The translations under genes were made by a program, and so were the position numbers. A stretch of 64,000 bases of DNA, from assembly GCF_000763315.1 (NCBI RefSeq), contig NZ_JPST01000025.1, forward strand, positions 1 through 64,000, read 5' to 3'. Every line of letters starts with the position of its first letter. Position 1 is the first letter of the stretch. Below are positions 8,474 through 16,871 of the stretch, piece by piece. Source of the DNA: Thermoactinomyces daqus (lineage in GTDB: Bacteria > Bacillota > Bacilli > Thermoactinomycetales > Thermoactinomycetaceae). The notes below the pieces were generated by a model that was not told the origin of the DNA, made no database searches, and worked only from the letters and a program-made list of their open reading frames with translations.

Positions 8474-9244
8474 CTACAAAACGCGTTTAGCCGCTTCAAT
8501 AATCAATTCGTCGCTGCGCGCGTCAAAAGGCGTGCGGTAAAATGTGCCAAAGCGATGAAGAATTTTAAATCCGCACAGGTTTAAAAGATGGTTGATTTCG
8601 GACGGGTAAACATAACGGAGCCGGAACAGCGTGCGGATTCGCTCAATCATTAAACCTGAAGGATCAAATCGTTCCATGTAACGAATCACATTGGCAATTT
8701 GGGCAAAATGGTCATATTCGATAAAATCATGAAGCTCTACGGTTTCACCTGTTCCCGGCACCGGAAACGTACCGCGAAAAGTATAACGTCCATCCGTTTC
8801 ATAAAGAGCTTTAATTTTGGGAACGAAGATATTGAAAGCAAACAATCCCTCGTCCGCCAAATGGACGCGCACCCGTTTCAGCGTTTCCACCTGGTCGCGA
8901 ACCGTCAACAGATGCAAAAACGAACGGTACGGAATAATGATCAGGGGAAAACAGCGTCCCAATTGAAAGCGGGACATATCCCCTTCGATCCATTCCACCA
9001 TCCCGGCGAGTTCCATTTCCTCCGCTTTTCGTTTCGCTTTTGCCAGCATGGCCGAAGAAAGGTCAAGCCCGACTACCTTGATTCCGGCGCGGGCGATCGC
9101 CAGGGTAATCCGTCCTGTCCCGCATCCGAGCTCCAAGACCGGACCTCCCGTTTGCTGTGCCAATTCTACATAATAGGTGAGATCGTGATCAAGCCCCGTG
9201 GATGTCCAATCGTAATAATCGGGCCAATCGTAAGCATTCACCAT
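8474..9244 (-). CDS. class I SAM-dependent methyltransferase
   Basis: 256 aa with a Rossmann-type SAM-binding core: motif I VLELGCGTGRITLAIA (about 36-51), motif II acidic residue in VVGLDLS, then EGDM and IIIPYRSFLHL (post-motif II/IV). The C-terminal half resembles small-molecule or YxiB/UbiE-like methyltransferases; the substrate is unknown. AAAGGATG precedes the ATG. It is translationally close to nth downstream, but nothing suggests a functional link with repair. Confidence 0.82.
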   Translation of the reverse strand: MVNAYDWPDYYDWTSTGLDHDLTYYVELAQQTGGPVLELGCGTGRITLAIARAGIKVVGLDLSSAMLAKAKRKAEEMELAGMVEWIEGDMSRFQLGRCFPLIIIPYRSFLHLLTVRDQVETLKRVRVHLADEGLFAFNIFVPKIKALYETDGRYTFRGTFPVPGTGETVELHDFIEYDHFAQIANVIRYMERFDPSGLMIERIRTLFRLRYVYPSEINHLLNLCGFKILHRFGTFYRTPFDARSDELIIEAAKRVL

Positions 9245-9299
9245 TTTTTACCACATCCTTTATCGATTGGCGAAAAACGGGCCCTGTGGCAGGAACCCG

Positions 9300-9767
9300 T
9301 CAACGGAGATGTTCTTTGATATATTGCAAAACTTCCTTTACATGCCCCATCGCTTTCACTTTTCGATAAACCTTGACAATCTGTCCTTCCCCATTGATCA
9401 CAAAGGTCGAGCGTTCGATGCCTTTAAACTTTTTGCCGAACATATTCTTGTCTTTAAGCACACCATAGGCTTCACACACCTTGCCGTCGGGATCACTCAG
9501 AAGCAGGAAAGGGAGATTCTGCTTTTCCACAAATTTTTGATGGGAAGCAACGGAATCCCGGCTGACTCCCAAAATCACCGTATTCAGATCTGCAAATTCC
9601 TGATGGTGATCACGAAAACCGCACGCTTCCACGGTACAACCCGGTGTGTTGTCTTTGGGATAGAAGTACAAAACAACATTTTTCCCCCGATAATCGGAAA
9701 GCGACACTTTTTCTCCGTTGGATGCCTCCAGTGTAAACCCGATCGCTTGCTCTCCTTCTTGCGGCAT
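9300..9767 (-). CDS. bcp: thioredoxin-dependent peroxiredoxin Bcp
   Basis: 155-aa 2-Cys peroxiredoxin of the BCP/PrxQ class, reducing H2O2 and organic hydroperoxides at the expense of thioredoxin. The peroxidatic Cys is in NTPGCTVEACGFRD, with the resolving Cys five residues later, as in classic atypical 2-Cys PrxQ. The conserved Thr and Arg (ERSTFVING) are present. TGGAGGTG precedes the ATG. It stands alone on the minus strand, downstream of a terminator. Proximity to perR (5 kb) is suggestive only; no Per box was seen. Confidence 0.93.
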   Translation of the reverse strand: MPQEGEQAIGFTLEASNGEKVSLSDYRGKNVVLYFYPKDNTPGCTVEACGFRDHHQEFADLNTVILGVSRDSVASHQKFVEKQNLPFLLLSDPDGKVCEAYGVLKDKNMFGKKFKGIERSTFVINGEGQIVKVYRKVKAMGHVKEVLQYIKEHLR

Positions 9768-9946
9768 GATTACACCTCCATCATTTACTTCACAGGTTAT
9801 TCACATTCTACCATTTCTCAAAGGCGAAATTAAGCGCTGCAAATGGATGTTGAATGGGAAGCGGACAGATCCATGACAGACAGGCATCCACGCAGTCCCG
9901 GGAGGGGAGCGGAGACGTCACTGAGCAACCGGCAACACCCTTACGT
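9768..9946. other. bcp upstream region with a G/C-rich block
   Basis: No gene is supported. A TAGAAT -10-like hexamer on the minus strand about 45 nt upstream of bcp has no good -35. The block at 9870-9945 is G/C-rich with several short complementary segments (GACGT...ACGTG, CCGG repeats). It vaguely recalls SAM-riboswitch sequence on the plus strand (ACCGGCAACACC) but lacks the required conserved core, and no plus-strand gene follows. Confidence 0.3.
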
Positions 9947-9980
9947 GAAAAAAACGAACGGGGCCTGTCATCGGCCCCGG
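9947..9980 (-). terminator. intrinsic terminator of the two-component operon
   Basis: On the minus strand GGGGCC-GATGACA-GGCCCC is followed by GTTCG and seven T residues. Confidence 0.75.
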
Positions 9981-10005
9981 CTGGAAATATATGCAATCGC
10001 TATCG

Positions 10006-10116
10006 TCAGATAAGAGATTTCAGAAAGACGTTCAAACTGCGGATCGAGCAGATTGCCTTGATCCCCCAAATCGGCACCACCGTCAGCAGGATAAAAAGTT
10101 CAGCGATCAATTTCAT
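10006..10116 (-). CDS. possible 36-aa membrane peptide downstream of the sensor kinase
   Basis: A short open frame, MKLIAELFILLTVVPIWGIK followed by AICSIRSLNVFLKSLI, sits between the histidine kinase stop and the operon terminator. GAAGGGA lies 9 nt before its ATG. It would be a single-pass membrane peptide with a basic C-terminus. Placement inside the transcript and the ribosome binding site support it; no homology is known to me. A chance frame cannot be excluded. Confidence 0.35.
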   Translation of the reverse strand: MKLIAELFILLTVVPIWGIKAICSIRSLNVFLKSLI

Positions 10117-10206
10117 CCGACTCAATCCCTTCTTAAGAAATGCAATTTATACTCCAATCATAAGAAGGGCATATAAGAGAAATATGAGAATCGGATTAAT
10201 CTTTGA

Positions 10207-11547
10207 TTAGAAACGGGGCAACATAATGATGACCGCAGTCCCTTTCCCAAGTTGGCTCTTAATGTCCAGCTCTCCGCCCATTTTTTTAACCAGTTCCAGC
10301 GCGATGGAAAGTCCCAGCCCGCTGCCGGTGTTTTTGCGCTGTCGTTTGGCCCGGTAAAAACGGTCAAAGATAAAGGGGAGATCAGCCGCAGAAATTCCCT
10401 GCCCCGTATCCCGCACCACGATTCGGATGCGCTTCGGGGTTCCCCGCAATTTGACCGTGATGCGGCCGCCTTCTTCCGTATATTTGCCCGCGTTGTCCAA
10501 AAGGATATCCAGCAGTTCCTCCAAATCCGCCTGATAGCTTCTGCACTCAAGTTCCTCATCCCGGGCATCATAAACAATCTCCAGCTCACGGTGAACTTGC
10601 TGCCAGCGCTTCACCCGTTCGGCAATAACCGAAGTGATGTTGAAAGTTTCCGGTTCCTGAACCGGCTCCTCCATTTCCAGACGGGCCAACTTGAGCAAGC
10701 GCTCAGTCATTTTTTCAATCCGGGTCAGCTCCTCATCCATGGTGGAAAGAGCTTCCTCCGCCACATCCGGCTTTTTCATTCCCCAACGGCGCAATAAATT
10801 CAAATATCCCCGCACCACGGCGATCGGTGTGCGCAACTCGTGGGAGACATCGCTGACAAAGCGATTTTGCTTTTTTATCAAATCATAGATCCGATCGAGC
10901 AGTAAGTTAAACACTCTCGACAGCAGCGCAATTTCATCCCCGGTGTTCGGCACCTTCAGCCGGTGAGTCGGCCTGGCCGGATCAAATTCCTGTACCGCCT
11001 TTGTAATCATCTTCACCGGGCGAAACGCGATCGTGCTCATCACATATCCGCCGATCACCACAAACACGAGGAGCACGGATGAAGCAATGACCAATGCGGT
11101 GATCATCGAGCTGATATACTTGCCACTGGAAGAATAATCGGAATATAACTCCATCCGCCCTTTTCCCCGGTTGAGCGGCATTGTCAGCACCAGCACTTCC
11201 CGGTCGGTATATTTTTCGATCTTCTCCTTTTTGTTGGGATAGGACATCGGCAGAAAGACTGTTTCGGAAATTCCCTTGTTAACGGAAGCGATCACCCGTT
11301 TGTTCCGAATCAGCCTAACTGCTTGTCCTTCTTCGATCATCGAGGGGAGCCATGCGGAATAAGGAAGTGAGGAAAACGCCTCCTGATCGTAAACTTTCTG
11401 AATCGAGATCAGCTTATCCCGAAGCACCGATTCTTCCGTTCCAATCAACCAGTTCTTTAAAAGAACATAGACAAAGATATGAAACAGGATCAAAATCCCA
11501 ATCAGTCCGATCGTCGATAAAACAACCAGTCTCCAGCGTATCGGCAT
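10207..11547 (-). CDS. HAMP-containing sensor histidine kinase
   Basis: 446 aa: membrane helix 1 (about 7-29), an extracytoplasmic loop of about 120 residues, membrane helix 2 (about 146-172), HAMP linker, HisKA H-box FVSDVSHELRTPIAVVRGY (His near 232), and HATPase boxes LLDNAGKYTEEGG (N), VRDTGQGISAADL (G1) and GSGLGLSIA (G2). All catalytic motifs are intact. The start used is the ATG one base after the regulator's stop; longer in-frame starts would lie inside the regulator gene. The pair resembles envelope-stress or BaeSR/CssRS-like systems. The stimulus is unknown. Confidence 0.9.
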   Translation of the reverse strand: MPIRWRLVVLSTIGLIGILILFHIFVYVLLKNWLIGTEESVLRDKLISIQKVYDQEAFSSLPYSAWLPSMIEEGQAVRLIRNKRVIASVNKGISETVFLPMSYPNKKEKIEKYTDREVLVLTMPLNRGKGRMELYSDYSSSGKYISSMITALVIASSVLLVFVVIGGYVMSTIAFRPVKMITKAVQEFDPARPTHRLKVPNTGDEIALLSRVFNLLLDRIYDLIKKQNRFVSDVSHELRTPIAVVRGYLNLLRRWGMKKPDVAEEALSTMDEELTRIEKMTERLLKLARLEMEEPVQEPETFNITSVIAERVKRWQQVHRELEIVYDARDEELECRSYQADLEELLDILLDNAGKYTEEGGRITVKLRGTPKRIRIVVRDTGQGISAADLPFIFDRFYRAKRQRKNTGSGLGLSIALELVKKMGGELDIKSQLGKGTAVIIMLPRF

Positions 11548-11548
11548 C

Positions 11549-12226
11549 TTAATGTTCCCGAACCACATAACCCACTCCCCGCACGGTTTCAATGAAATAT
11601 TCCAGACCGATGGATTCCAGTTTCGCGCGCAAATAACGGATATAGACGTCCACGACATTGGTGTCCCCCGCATAATCGTAGCCCCATACCTTGGTCAGAA
11701 TCATCTCCCTTGTCAGGACATGATTTTTGTTTTGCATCAGGTAGGAGAGCAAATCAAATTCGCGGGCGGTCAATTTGATTTCCTTTCCGTACGCTTCGGC
11801 CTTTCTCTCATCGAGATAGAGGGTAATCGGGGTCACCCCGATCACGTTCGCCTCCTCTTCCCATGAATGCCGCCGTTCAATCGCCCGGAGGCGGGCCAAA
11901 AGTTCTTCAATCGCAAACGGTTTTGTCAGATAGTCATCCGCGCCGGCATCCAACCCGCTGACACGGTCGGGAACGGCATCTTTGGCCGTCAACATGATGA
12001 TCGGAACCTGGTTGTCGGAACGAATTCGGCGACAGATCTCGATTCCGCTGAGGTCAGGCAGCATAATGTCCAGTATCACCAATTGCCAGTCTTCTTCTTT
12101 CATCATTCTCAGCGCAGATCTGCCGTCATGGGCAACCTTGACCTCATATCCTTCATGTCTTAACTCCAACTCCAGAAACCGGGCAATGCTCTTTTCATCT
12201 TCAACAATCAAAATTTTCTTTTTCAT
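11549..12226 (-). CDS. OmpR/PhoB-family response regulator
   Basis: 225 aa. The receiver domain has the acidic pocket (VEDEKS), the phospho-acceptor Asp in LVILDIMLPDLSG (about 52), Thr in IIMLTAKD and Lys in YLTKPF. The winged-helix DNA-binding domain includes LTAREFDLLSYLMQN and VDVYIRYLRAKL. It is followed directly by the cognate kinase. ATG at 12226 is used (GGGTGG five bases upstream); a GTG three codons earlier, with AGAGG upstream, is equally possible. Target genes are not evident. Confidence 0.92.
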   Translation of the reverse strand: MKKKILIVEDEKSIARFLELELRHEGYEVKVAHDGRSALRMMKEEDWQLVILDIMLPDLSGIEICRRIRSDNQVPIIMLTAKDAVPDRVSGLDAGADDYLTKPFAIEELLARLRAIERRHSWEEEANVIGVTPITLYLDERKAEAYGKEIKLTAREFDLLSYLMQNKNHVLTREMILTKVWGYDYAGDTNVVDVYIRYLRAKLESIGLEYFIETVRGVGYVVREH

Positions 12227-12341
12227 CCCTACCACCCAAACCTCTGCTTTTTCCGGGCTTTTTTTATTCTCTCATTTCCAGAAAAAACTTCCAAGTGTTA
12301 AAAAAACAGGCCAATTCACAGCCCGTTTGACCCAAGTTTTT

Positions 12342-12632
12342 TCATTCCCGGATTACACATGAATGATTCCTGCGGGAGGGACCGTCATCCTTCGGACTTT
12401 TGGCTCCGGCCGGCGGCGGAATTGGCGGACCCGGTTGAGTGGGAATTGGCGGCTGCGTCTCCGGCGGATTCGGTACTTCCGTTTTTTCTTCCTGCCCTCC
12501 CGGTTTCTGTGGCTGCCGGGGTGATACCAGTTGCTCCCGTTGATTGACAATATTCAGTGTGGAACCGATATTCATCGAGCCCGCATCCGCAACCGTATTC
12601 ACCTGAAGCGAACGAATTTCCACATGAATCAA
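12342..12632 (-). CDS. spore germination protein, GerPB/GerPD-like with proline-rich tail
   Basis: 96 aa, TTG start behind GAGGTGA. The first 40 residues (VEIRSLQVNTVADAGSMNIG and onward) match the short beta-rich repeat of GerPB/GerPD proteins, which help germinants cross the spore coat. The rest is a low-complexity Pro/Gln/Glu-rich tail (PPETQPPIPTQPGPPIPPP), longer than in typical GerPD. It lies 11 nt downstream of a GerPA/GerPF-type gene, so the two form an operon. Family assignment rests on pattern similarity and context; a coat-protein role is inferred. Confidence 0.65.
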   Translation of the reverse strand: MIHVEIRSLQVNTVADAGSMNIGSTLNIVNQREQLVSPRQPQKPGGQEEKTEVPNPPETQPPIPTQPGPPIPPPAGAKSPKDDGPSRRNHSCVIRE

Positions 12633-12643
12633 TGCCCGTCACC

Positions 12644-12850
12644 TCATCCCGTGGAATCCACAATATCCGGATCGAGATACACATTCCGCTCAAAATCGAG
12701 GTTCCGGCTGAAATCCCCAATCGGTGAAGATCCACCAAGCGATTTGGTAAAGCTTTCCGCGCCGATGTTGATAGTATTTCCGAAATTGACGGAAGCAGCA
12801 CTGGATATGCTGTTGATTTTGATATTAAAAATATTGTTGATCGTCCCCAT
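12644..12850 (-). CDS. spore germination protein GerPA/GerPF family
   Basis: 68 aa. The SAASVNFGNTINI segment and the C-terminal LDPDIVD are signatures of GerPA/GerPF proteins, small spore-coat-associated products made under sigma-K and GerE. The usual length is about 70 aa. GGGAGGG precedes the ATG. It lies 23 nt downstream of the hsp20 gene and 11 nt upstream of the GerPB/D-like gene; gerPC is divergent 0.8 kb away. Confidence 0.8.
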   Translation of the reverse strand: MGTINNIFNIKINSISSAASVNFGNTINIGAESFTKSLGGSSPIGDFSRNLDFERNVYLDPDIVDSTG

Positions 12851-12873
12851 GGATGTCCCTCCCTCGGTCAGTG

Positions 12874-13305
12874 TTACTCCCGGTCATCCATCTTCAGTTT
12901 CATCGCATGGTTCTGAGAAGGTTCCTTATGAATGGGAAACCGAATTTCCAAAATCCCTTTGCGGTAACGCGCGCTGGTATATCGCCTGGCAACAGGAACA
13001 CCCAATGGAATGGTTTTCTGAAATTCTCCTTTTTTACGCTCGGAAAGCGATACATGAAACCCTTCATAAGGGTTTGGGATTTGTCCTTTTATCCAAAGCG
13101 TTTCCCCTTCCACTCTCATTTCCAGGGTATGGATATTTTCCATCCCGGGCAAATTGATCACCACAATCACTTCATTCGGCCCATGAAACACATCGACGGC
13201 CGGTTCGTCTTTTTCGGCCGCATGCAAGATTTCCTTAAAAAAATCTTCCCCCAGAAACTGCCGGGCCAAATGATGCCACCGCGCAAATTGGGTATTCCCG
13301 CTCAC
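12874..13305 (-). CDS. Hsp20/alpha-crystallin family protein
   Basis: 143 aa small heat-shock protein. The alpha-crystallin core runs from about residue 45 (PAVDVFHGPNEVIVVINLPG) to the GILEIRFP end, which stands in for the usual A-x-x-x-GxL motif (YTSARYRKGILEIRFPIHK). The GTG at 13305 is chosen because AAGGAGG sits 8 nt upstream; a longer in-frame ATG at 13350 would place this Shine-Dalgarno inside the gene. It heads the gerP-type minus-strand operon, so it may be a sporulation-specific, coat-associated sHsp (inference), like B. subtilis CotM. Confidence 0.8.
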   Translation of the reverse strand: MSGNTQFARWHHLARQFLGEDFFKEILHAAEKDEPAVDVFHGPNEVIVVINLPGMENIHTLEMRVEGETLWIKGQIPNPYEGFHVSLSERKKGEFQKTIPLGVPVARRYTSARYRKGILEIRFPIHKEPSQNHAMKLKMDDRE

Positions 13306-13673
13306 CAGAAAAACCTCCTTTACAGGCCGAATCACAATACGGATGCCCATATTTTATTCGCTTGGGCTTTGTCCTGTCACAATTCTGGCATCAATTCTTA
13401 CCTCATCCCCATATATTTTAAAAGAGATTGCCCATTTCATCCCGACGGAAAATGCATAACCTTTCGGCACAGCTGAGTGATGCAGGCTTAAGCATGCTCC
13501 GGAAAGGAGCGGACACAACCGGCGGAATATGGAATGGTTGGAATGAACAGACAACGACATTCCTGTGACGCATTTTCGCAAAAAACATGAAGCACTGGAA
13601 AAGGGATTCAGCTTGCTTAATTCATTTTTATTAATGAAGAAAACCAATAGTGCACATAAAGGAGTGAAATCGC
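13306..13673. promoter_or_regulatory. divergent control region between hsp20/gerP operon and gerPC
   Basis: About 370 bp with no gene. It must hold the promoters of both gerP-type transcripts. I see no certain sigma-K (AC-n16-CATAnnnTA) match. A short inverted repeat TTCATT/AATGAA (13620-13637) lies about 40 nt before gerPC and could be an operator. Confidence 0.35.
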
Positions 13674-14018
13674 TTGTACGGATATGATCCTTTCTCTTAT
13701 CTTTGGCAACGGCTGGAGCATATGGAGCAGGACCTCAATCAGTTGAAGCAGCAAAATGAAGAACTGCAAAAGCTGGTCGAGAAAATCAAGCCGCTTCAGG
13801 TGGAAAAAATCGAATACAAGATTCACGAGCTGCATGTGCAAACGCTGAGCGGAACCTTAAACGTCGGTTTAACCGCCACCGGAGACGATTCCGCCGTGGG
13901 AGACATTATCGAGCAGGTGGTGGAAGAACACCGCAAAAATCTGGTGAATGAAGAAGAGGGAGGGCAGGATGAGAACCCCGGAGCCGACAATCCGCAGCAA
14001 CATTTTTCCTCCCCGTAA
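13674..14018 (+). CDS. gerPC: spore germination protein GerPC
   Basis: 114 aa, TTG start behind AAAGGAG. The N-terminal half is a coiled coil (WQRLEHMEQDLNQLKQQNEELQKLVEKI, about 11-40). It is followed by the conserved GerPC segment IEYKIHELHVQTLSGTLNVG, which matches B. subtilis GerPC. It is shorter than Bacillus GerPC (about 200 aa), ending in an acidic low-complexity tail. In Bacillus gerPC lies inside one gerPABCDEF operon; here it is alone and divergent from the other gerP-type genes. Confidence 0.82.
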   Translation: MYGYDPFSYLWQRLEHMEQDLNQLKQQNEELQKLVEKIKPLQVEKIEYKIHELHVQTLSGTLNVGLTATGDDSAVGDIIEQVVEEHRKNLVNEEEGGQDENPGADNPQQHFSSP

Positions 14019-14059
14019 AAAAGACCGCGCGATTGTTGGAATAAACAACCCGCGCGGTC
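14016..14059 (-). terminator. terminator of the ABC-2 exporter operon
   Basis: A perfect 9-bp G/C stem (GACCGCGCG/CGCGCGGTC, 14023-14059) is followed on the minus strand by TTTTTTA. It also lies just after gerPC, but the plus strand lacks a T-run. Confidence 0.8.
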
Positions 14060-14065
14060 AGTTGT

Positions 14066-14851
14066 TCAGTTGCCTGCTCCCCGATAGTGGCGAATGCCCC
14101 GGTTCCAGCACATCAGACCAAACCCGAGATAAAGGATGCCAACGAGCGGGGTGAGGAAGGCATACCATTTCCAATGGTCATGATCCAGAAGGTAACTTGC
14201 CGGGTAAAAGCCGACAAAAGCAAACGGAAGAACCCAGGTGAGCGCAAACTGAATCACCCGATGGTAGATATTTACGGGATAGCGGCCATAATTCCCGATA
14301 TTGTAAATAATCGGCTGGATATCAGATTTGGAATCCGAATAGAGACTGATGCTGGTCAAGGCTATATAGATTCCTCCGTAAATCATCACACTGCCCAACG
14401 TGAACAGGAAAAGAAGGAGAATATCAATCAAATCCCAACTGAGATCCAGTTTCCAAGCGGCATACCCCATCACGACAAGTCCGGTTAACCCGCCGACAAG
14501 GGATTCCGGAGTCATCGTCTCCATGATCACCTGGACCAAGCTGTAGACCGGCCTGGTCAACACCCTGTCCAGTTCTCCTTTGATCACATAGCGGTCATTA
14601 AAATCCCAGAGATTGAAAAATGCAGAAAAAACCGCCCACGGAATGAGAAAATAGCCATAAATAAAAATCACTTCGTAGCGATTCCAGCCGCCGAGGCTTG
14701 ATGTATGCTGGAAGACCACCAGGATAAAGATGAGATTGATGCCCTGATAAAAAAAGTTCATGATGAACTGGGTCACAAAATCCCAGCGATACGCCATTCT
14801 CGTCTTGATATATTGCTTGAAATACTCGATGAACAAATGGAGATGAAACAT
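14066..14851 (-). CDS. ABC-2-type permease (COG3694-like)
   Basis: 261 aa, six predicted membrane helices, of the ABC2_membrane_6 type found in three-gene exporters (COG4586 ATPase, COG4587 and COG3694 permeases). ATG at 14851 lies one base after the stop of the preceding permease and five bases after AAGGTGG, so translation is coupled. It is the last gene before a strong terminator. The transported substrate is unknown; related systems are linked to lipid, antibiotic or polyketide export. Confidence 0.8.
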   Translation of the reverse strand: MFHLHLFIEYFKQYIKTRMAYRWDFVTQFIMNFFYQGINLIFILVVFQHTSSLGGWNRYEVIFIYGYFLIPWAVFSAFFNLWDFNDRYVIKGELDRVLTRPVYSLVQVIMETMTPESLVGGLTGLVVMGYAAWKLDLSWDLIDILLLFLFTLGSVMIYGGIYIALTSISLYSDSKSDIQPIIYNIGNYGRYPVNIYHRVIQFALTWVLPFAFVGFYPASYLLDHDHWKWYAFLTPLVGILYLGFGLMCWNRGIRHYRGAGN

Positions 14852-14852
14852 A

Positions 14853-15647
14853 TTAACCACCTTGTACAATCAGCGTTTTTCTAGCTTTTAACCAGATCAG
14901 CTGAATGGGAATCCAGAGCAGCACGCACCAAACAGCTTGGATCAATATGGCATGGACAAAGTCGGAGCCGGCCAATCCTTTGACCAATACCGTGCTCGGC
15001 AAATAACTGATCGCCTGAAACGGAAGAAACTCCAGTACTTTTTGCATCCAGTCAGGATAAAAGACGATGGGGATCGTAAGCCCCGACAGCAGATCGACGA
15101 TCACTCGCTTCGCCCAGATCAATCCTTGGTTGTTTAAAATGAAAAAGGCGAGCACGCCTGTCAGCAGGTTCACTTCCACGTTGACGATAAACCCGAGCAG
15201 CAGACTTAAGGCAAATTTGGCCCATACCGGCGAGACTCCCGGCAGATCGATCGGAAAAATGAACGATACCACGATCATTCCGGGAACACTGAATAAAAAC
15301 AGGCGGAACAATCCTTCTCCCAGCCCCTGAAACGCTTTGACCAACAGATAGTGATAGGGGCGTATCAACTGAACGGCAACGGTTCCGTCACGAATCTCCT
15401 GCGCGATCTCCCGATCGAGATTGTTGAAATAAAACGCCCGCGACATCCAGGAAACGGCGATGTATGTGGCCATTTGCATCACAGTCATCCCCTGCAGCGT
15501 TCCCTTGTTGCCATAAATGGCCATCCACAAAAAATAATAAACGCCGATGTTCAAACTGTAGATGATAATGCCGCTGTAGTAATTCACGCGGTACGCCAGC
15601 ATCATGAGAAAACGGATGCGAATCACTTCAAGATACACCTTATACAA
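14853..15647 (-). CDS. ABC-2-type permease (COG4587-like)
   Basis: 264 aa with six predicted helices. The segments MATYIAVSWMSRAFYFNNLDREIAQEIRDGTVAVQLIRPYHYLLVK are typical of this permease family (the EIRDGT-V-LIRPY motif is the coupling segment). The TTG start overlaps the ATPase stop region by 8 nt and uses GAGGGG inside the ATPase gene as ribosome binding site. It should form a heterodimer with the next permease in the membrane. Confidence 0.8.
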   Translation of the reverse strand: MYKVYLEVIRIRFLMMLAYRVNYYSGIIIYSLNIGVYYFLWMAIYGNKGTLQGMTVMQMATYIAVSWMSRAFYFNNLDREIAQEIRDGTVAVQLIRPYHYLLVKAFQGLGEGLFRLFLFSVPGMIVVSFIFPIDLPGVSPVWAKFALSLLLGFIVNVEVNLLTGVLAFFILNNQGLIWAKRVIVDLLSGLTIPIVFYPDWMQKVLEFLPFQAISYLPSTVLVKGLAGSDFVHAILIQAVWCVLLWIPIQLIWLKARKTLIVQGG

Positions 15648-16647
15648 TCGTCATCCCCTCCTGATAAATTTGGCGCACAATCTCTTCGGTCGATGCCTCT
15701 TCAATCCGCATTTCCTGAACGGGCACATACTGAACCACACGGGAAAGCACTTCCGATACCGCCAATTCACCGTGATGAATATGGGCAATATATTGCCTTT
15801 GCCCCGTCTGTTCCCATTTTACCGGAAGCCCTTCCGTTCTCTGCTCCAGTTCATTCAACTGGACGTTCTTCGCAAAATCCAGGTGAATCTTGCGTCCGCC
15901 ACCCCAGTTGAGCCGAAGTTTGGTCAGGCTTCCGTCATAGATGATGCGCCCTTTGTCCAGCATCACAACGCGTGAACACAGGGCCTCGATATCTGAAATG
16001 TCGTGCGTGGTCAGCAAAATCGTCGTTCCCAACTCTTTGTTGATCTCTTTCAGGAAGCGGCGAATATTTTCTTTTACCAGCACGTCCAGCCCGATCGTCG
16101 GTTCATCCAGAAACAACAGCGGCGGCTGATGAATCAGTGCGGCAGCCAGTTCACAGCGCATCCGCTGGCCCAGGCTCAATTTGCGAACCGGCTGGTCAAG
16201 CAGATCACCGATTTCCAAAACTTCCACCATCCGTCCGAGATGGCGTTTATACTGCTCATCCGGCAACCGGTAGACTTTTTGCAGCAGGCGAAACGACTCC
16301 TGCACCGCGATATCCCACCAGAGCTGGCTGCGCTGCCCGAAAACGACGCCGATCGTTCGCACAAATTTTTCCCGTTCGCGATGAGGATCGTAGCCGTTCA
16401 CTTTCAACTCTCCGGCCGTCGGTTCCAAAATCCCCGTCAACATCTTGATTGTCGTCGATTTCCCGGCGCCGTTTTCCCCGATATAACCGACGATTTCTCC
16501 CTGGTCAATTGTCAAATCAATCGCATCAACGGCCCGGATCACCCGGTACTGCCGGTTCAACAAATCGCGAAAGGCCCCCGCTAATCCCGGGCGGCTCTGA
16601 TATACCTTAAACTCTTTGGTTAACCCATGAGCTTCAATCGATCGCAC
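15640..16647 (-). CDS. ABC exporter ATP-binding protein (COG4586-like)
   Basis: 335 aa cytoplasmic ATPase: Walker A GENGAGKSTTIKMLTG, Q-loop GVVFGQRSQLWW, signature LSLGQRMRCELAAAL, Walker B PPLLFLDEPTIGLD, H-loop TTHD. The C-terminal 90 residues after the H-loop are a regulatory extension typical of the COG4586 group. GTG start. It begins the three-gene operon with overlapping coding ends. The operon probably starts within 16648-16757; no clear promoter was found. Confidence 0.88.
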   Translation of the reverse strand: MRSIEAHGLTKEFKVYQSRPGLAGAFRDLLNRQYRVIRAVDAIDLTIDQGEIVGYIGENGAGKSTTIKMLTGILEPTAGELKVNGYDPHREREKFVRTIGVVFGQRSQLWWDIAVQESFRLLQKVYRLPDEQYKRHLGRMVEVLEIGDLLDQPVRKLSLGQRMRCELAAALIHQPPLLFLDEPTIGLDVLVKENIRRFLKEINKELGTTILLTTHDISDIEALCSRVVMLDKGRIIYDGSLTKLRLNWGGGRKIHLDFAKNVQLNELEQRTEGLPVKWEQTGQRQYIAHIHHGELAVSEVLSRVVQYVPVQEMRIEEASTEEIVRQIYQEGMTIV

Positions 16648-16757
16648 TTTCTTTCCACTCTCCCTTTTGCGAGATCGTCATAAGCGCAACCCAGAGATGA
16701 AAGTCAAGCCAGGCCGGCCGGGCTTCCCCGCATTCCGACCTGCTATACACTTTCAAA

Positions 16758-16790
16758 GAAAAAAAGGCATTCCCTGTTGCAGGAATACCT
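16758..16790 (-). terminator. terminator of the pxp operon
   Basis: On the minus strand AGGTATTCC-TGCAACA-GGGAATGCCT is followed by seven T residues. It separates the pxp genes from the ABC-2 exporter operon. Confidence 0.78.
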
Positions 16791-16871
16791 GGGTCACCAT
16801 TCTATTTTAATCCTATCGATCGGTAAAGTGAACTGCATCTCCATGGAAAAAATTCCGTTCTGCTCCAACAT

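Noticed and set aside
9870-9945. Possible SAM riboswitch on the plus strand
   Set aside because: Only the ACCGGCAAC-like fragment matches; the conserved stem P1 and GAGGGA core are missing and no plus-strand gene follows.
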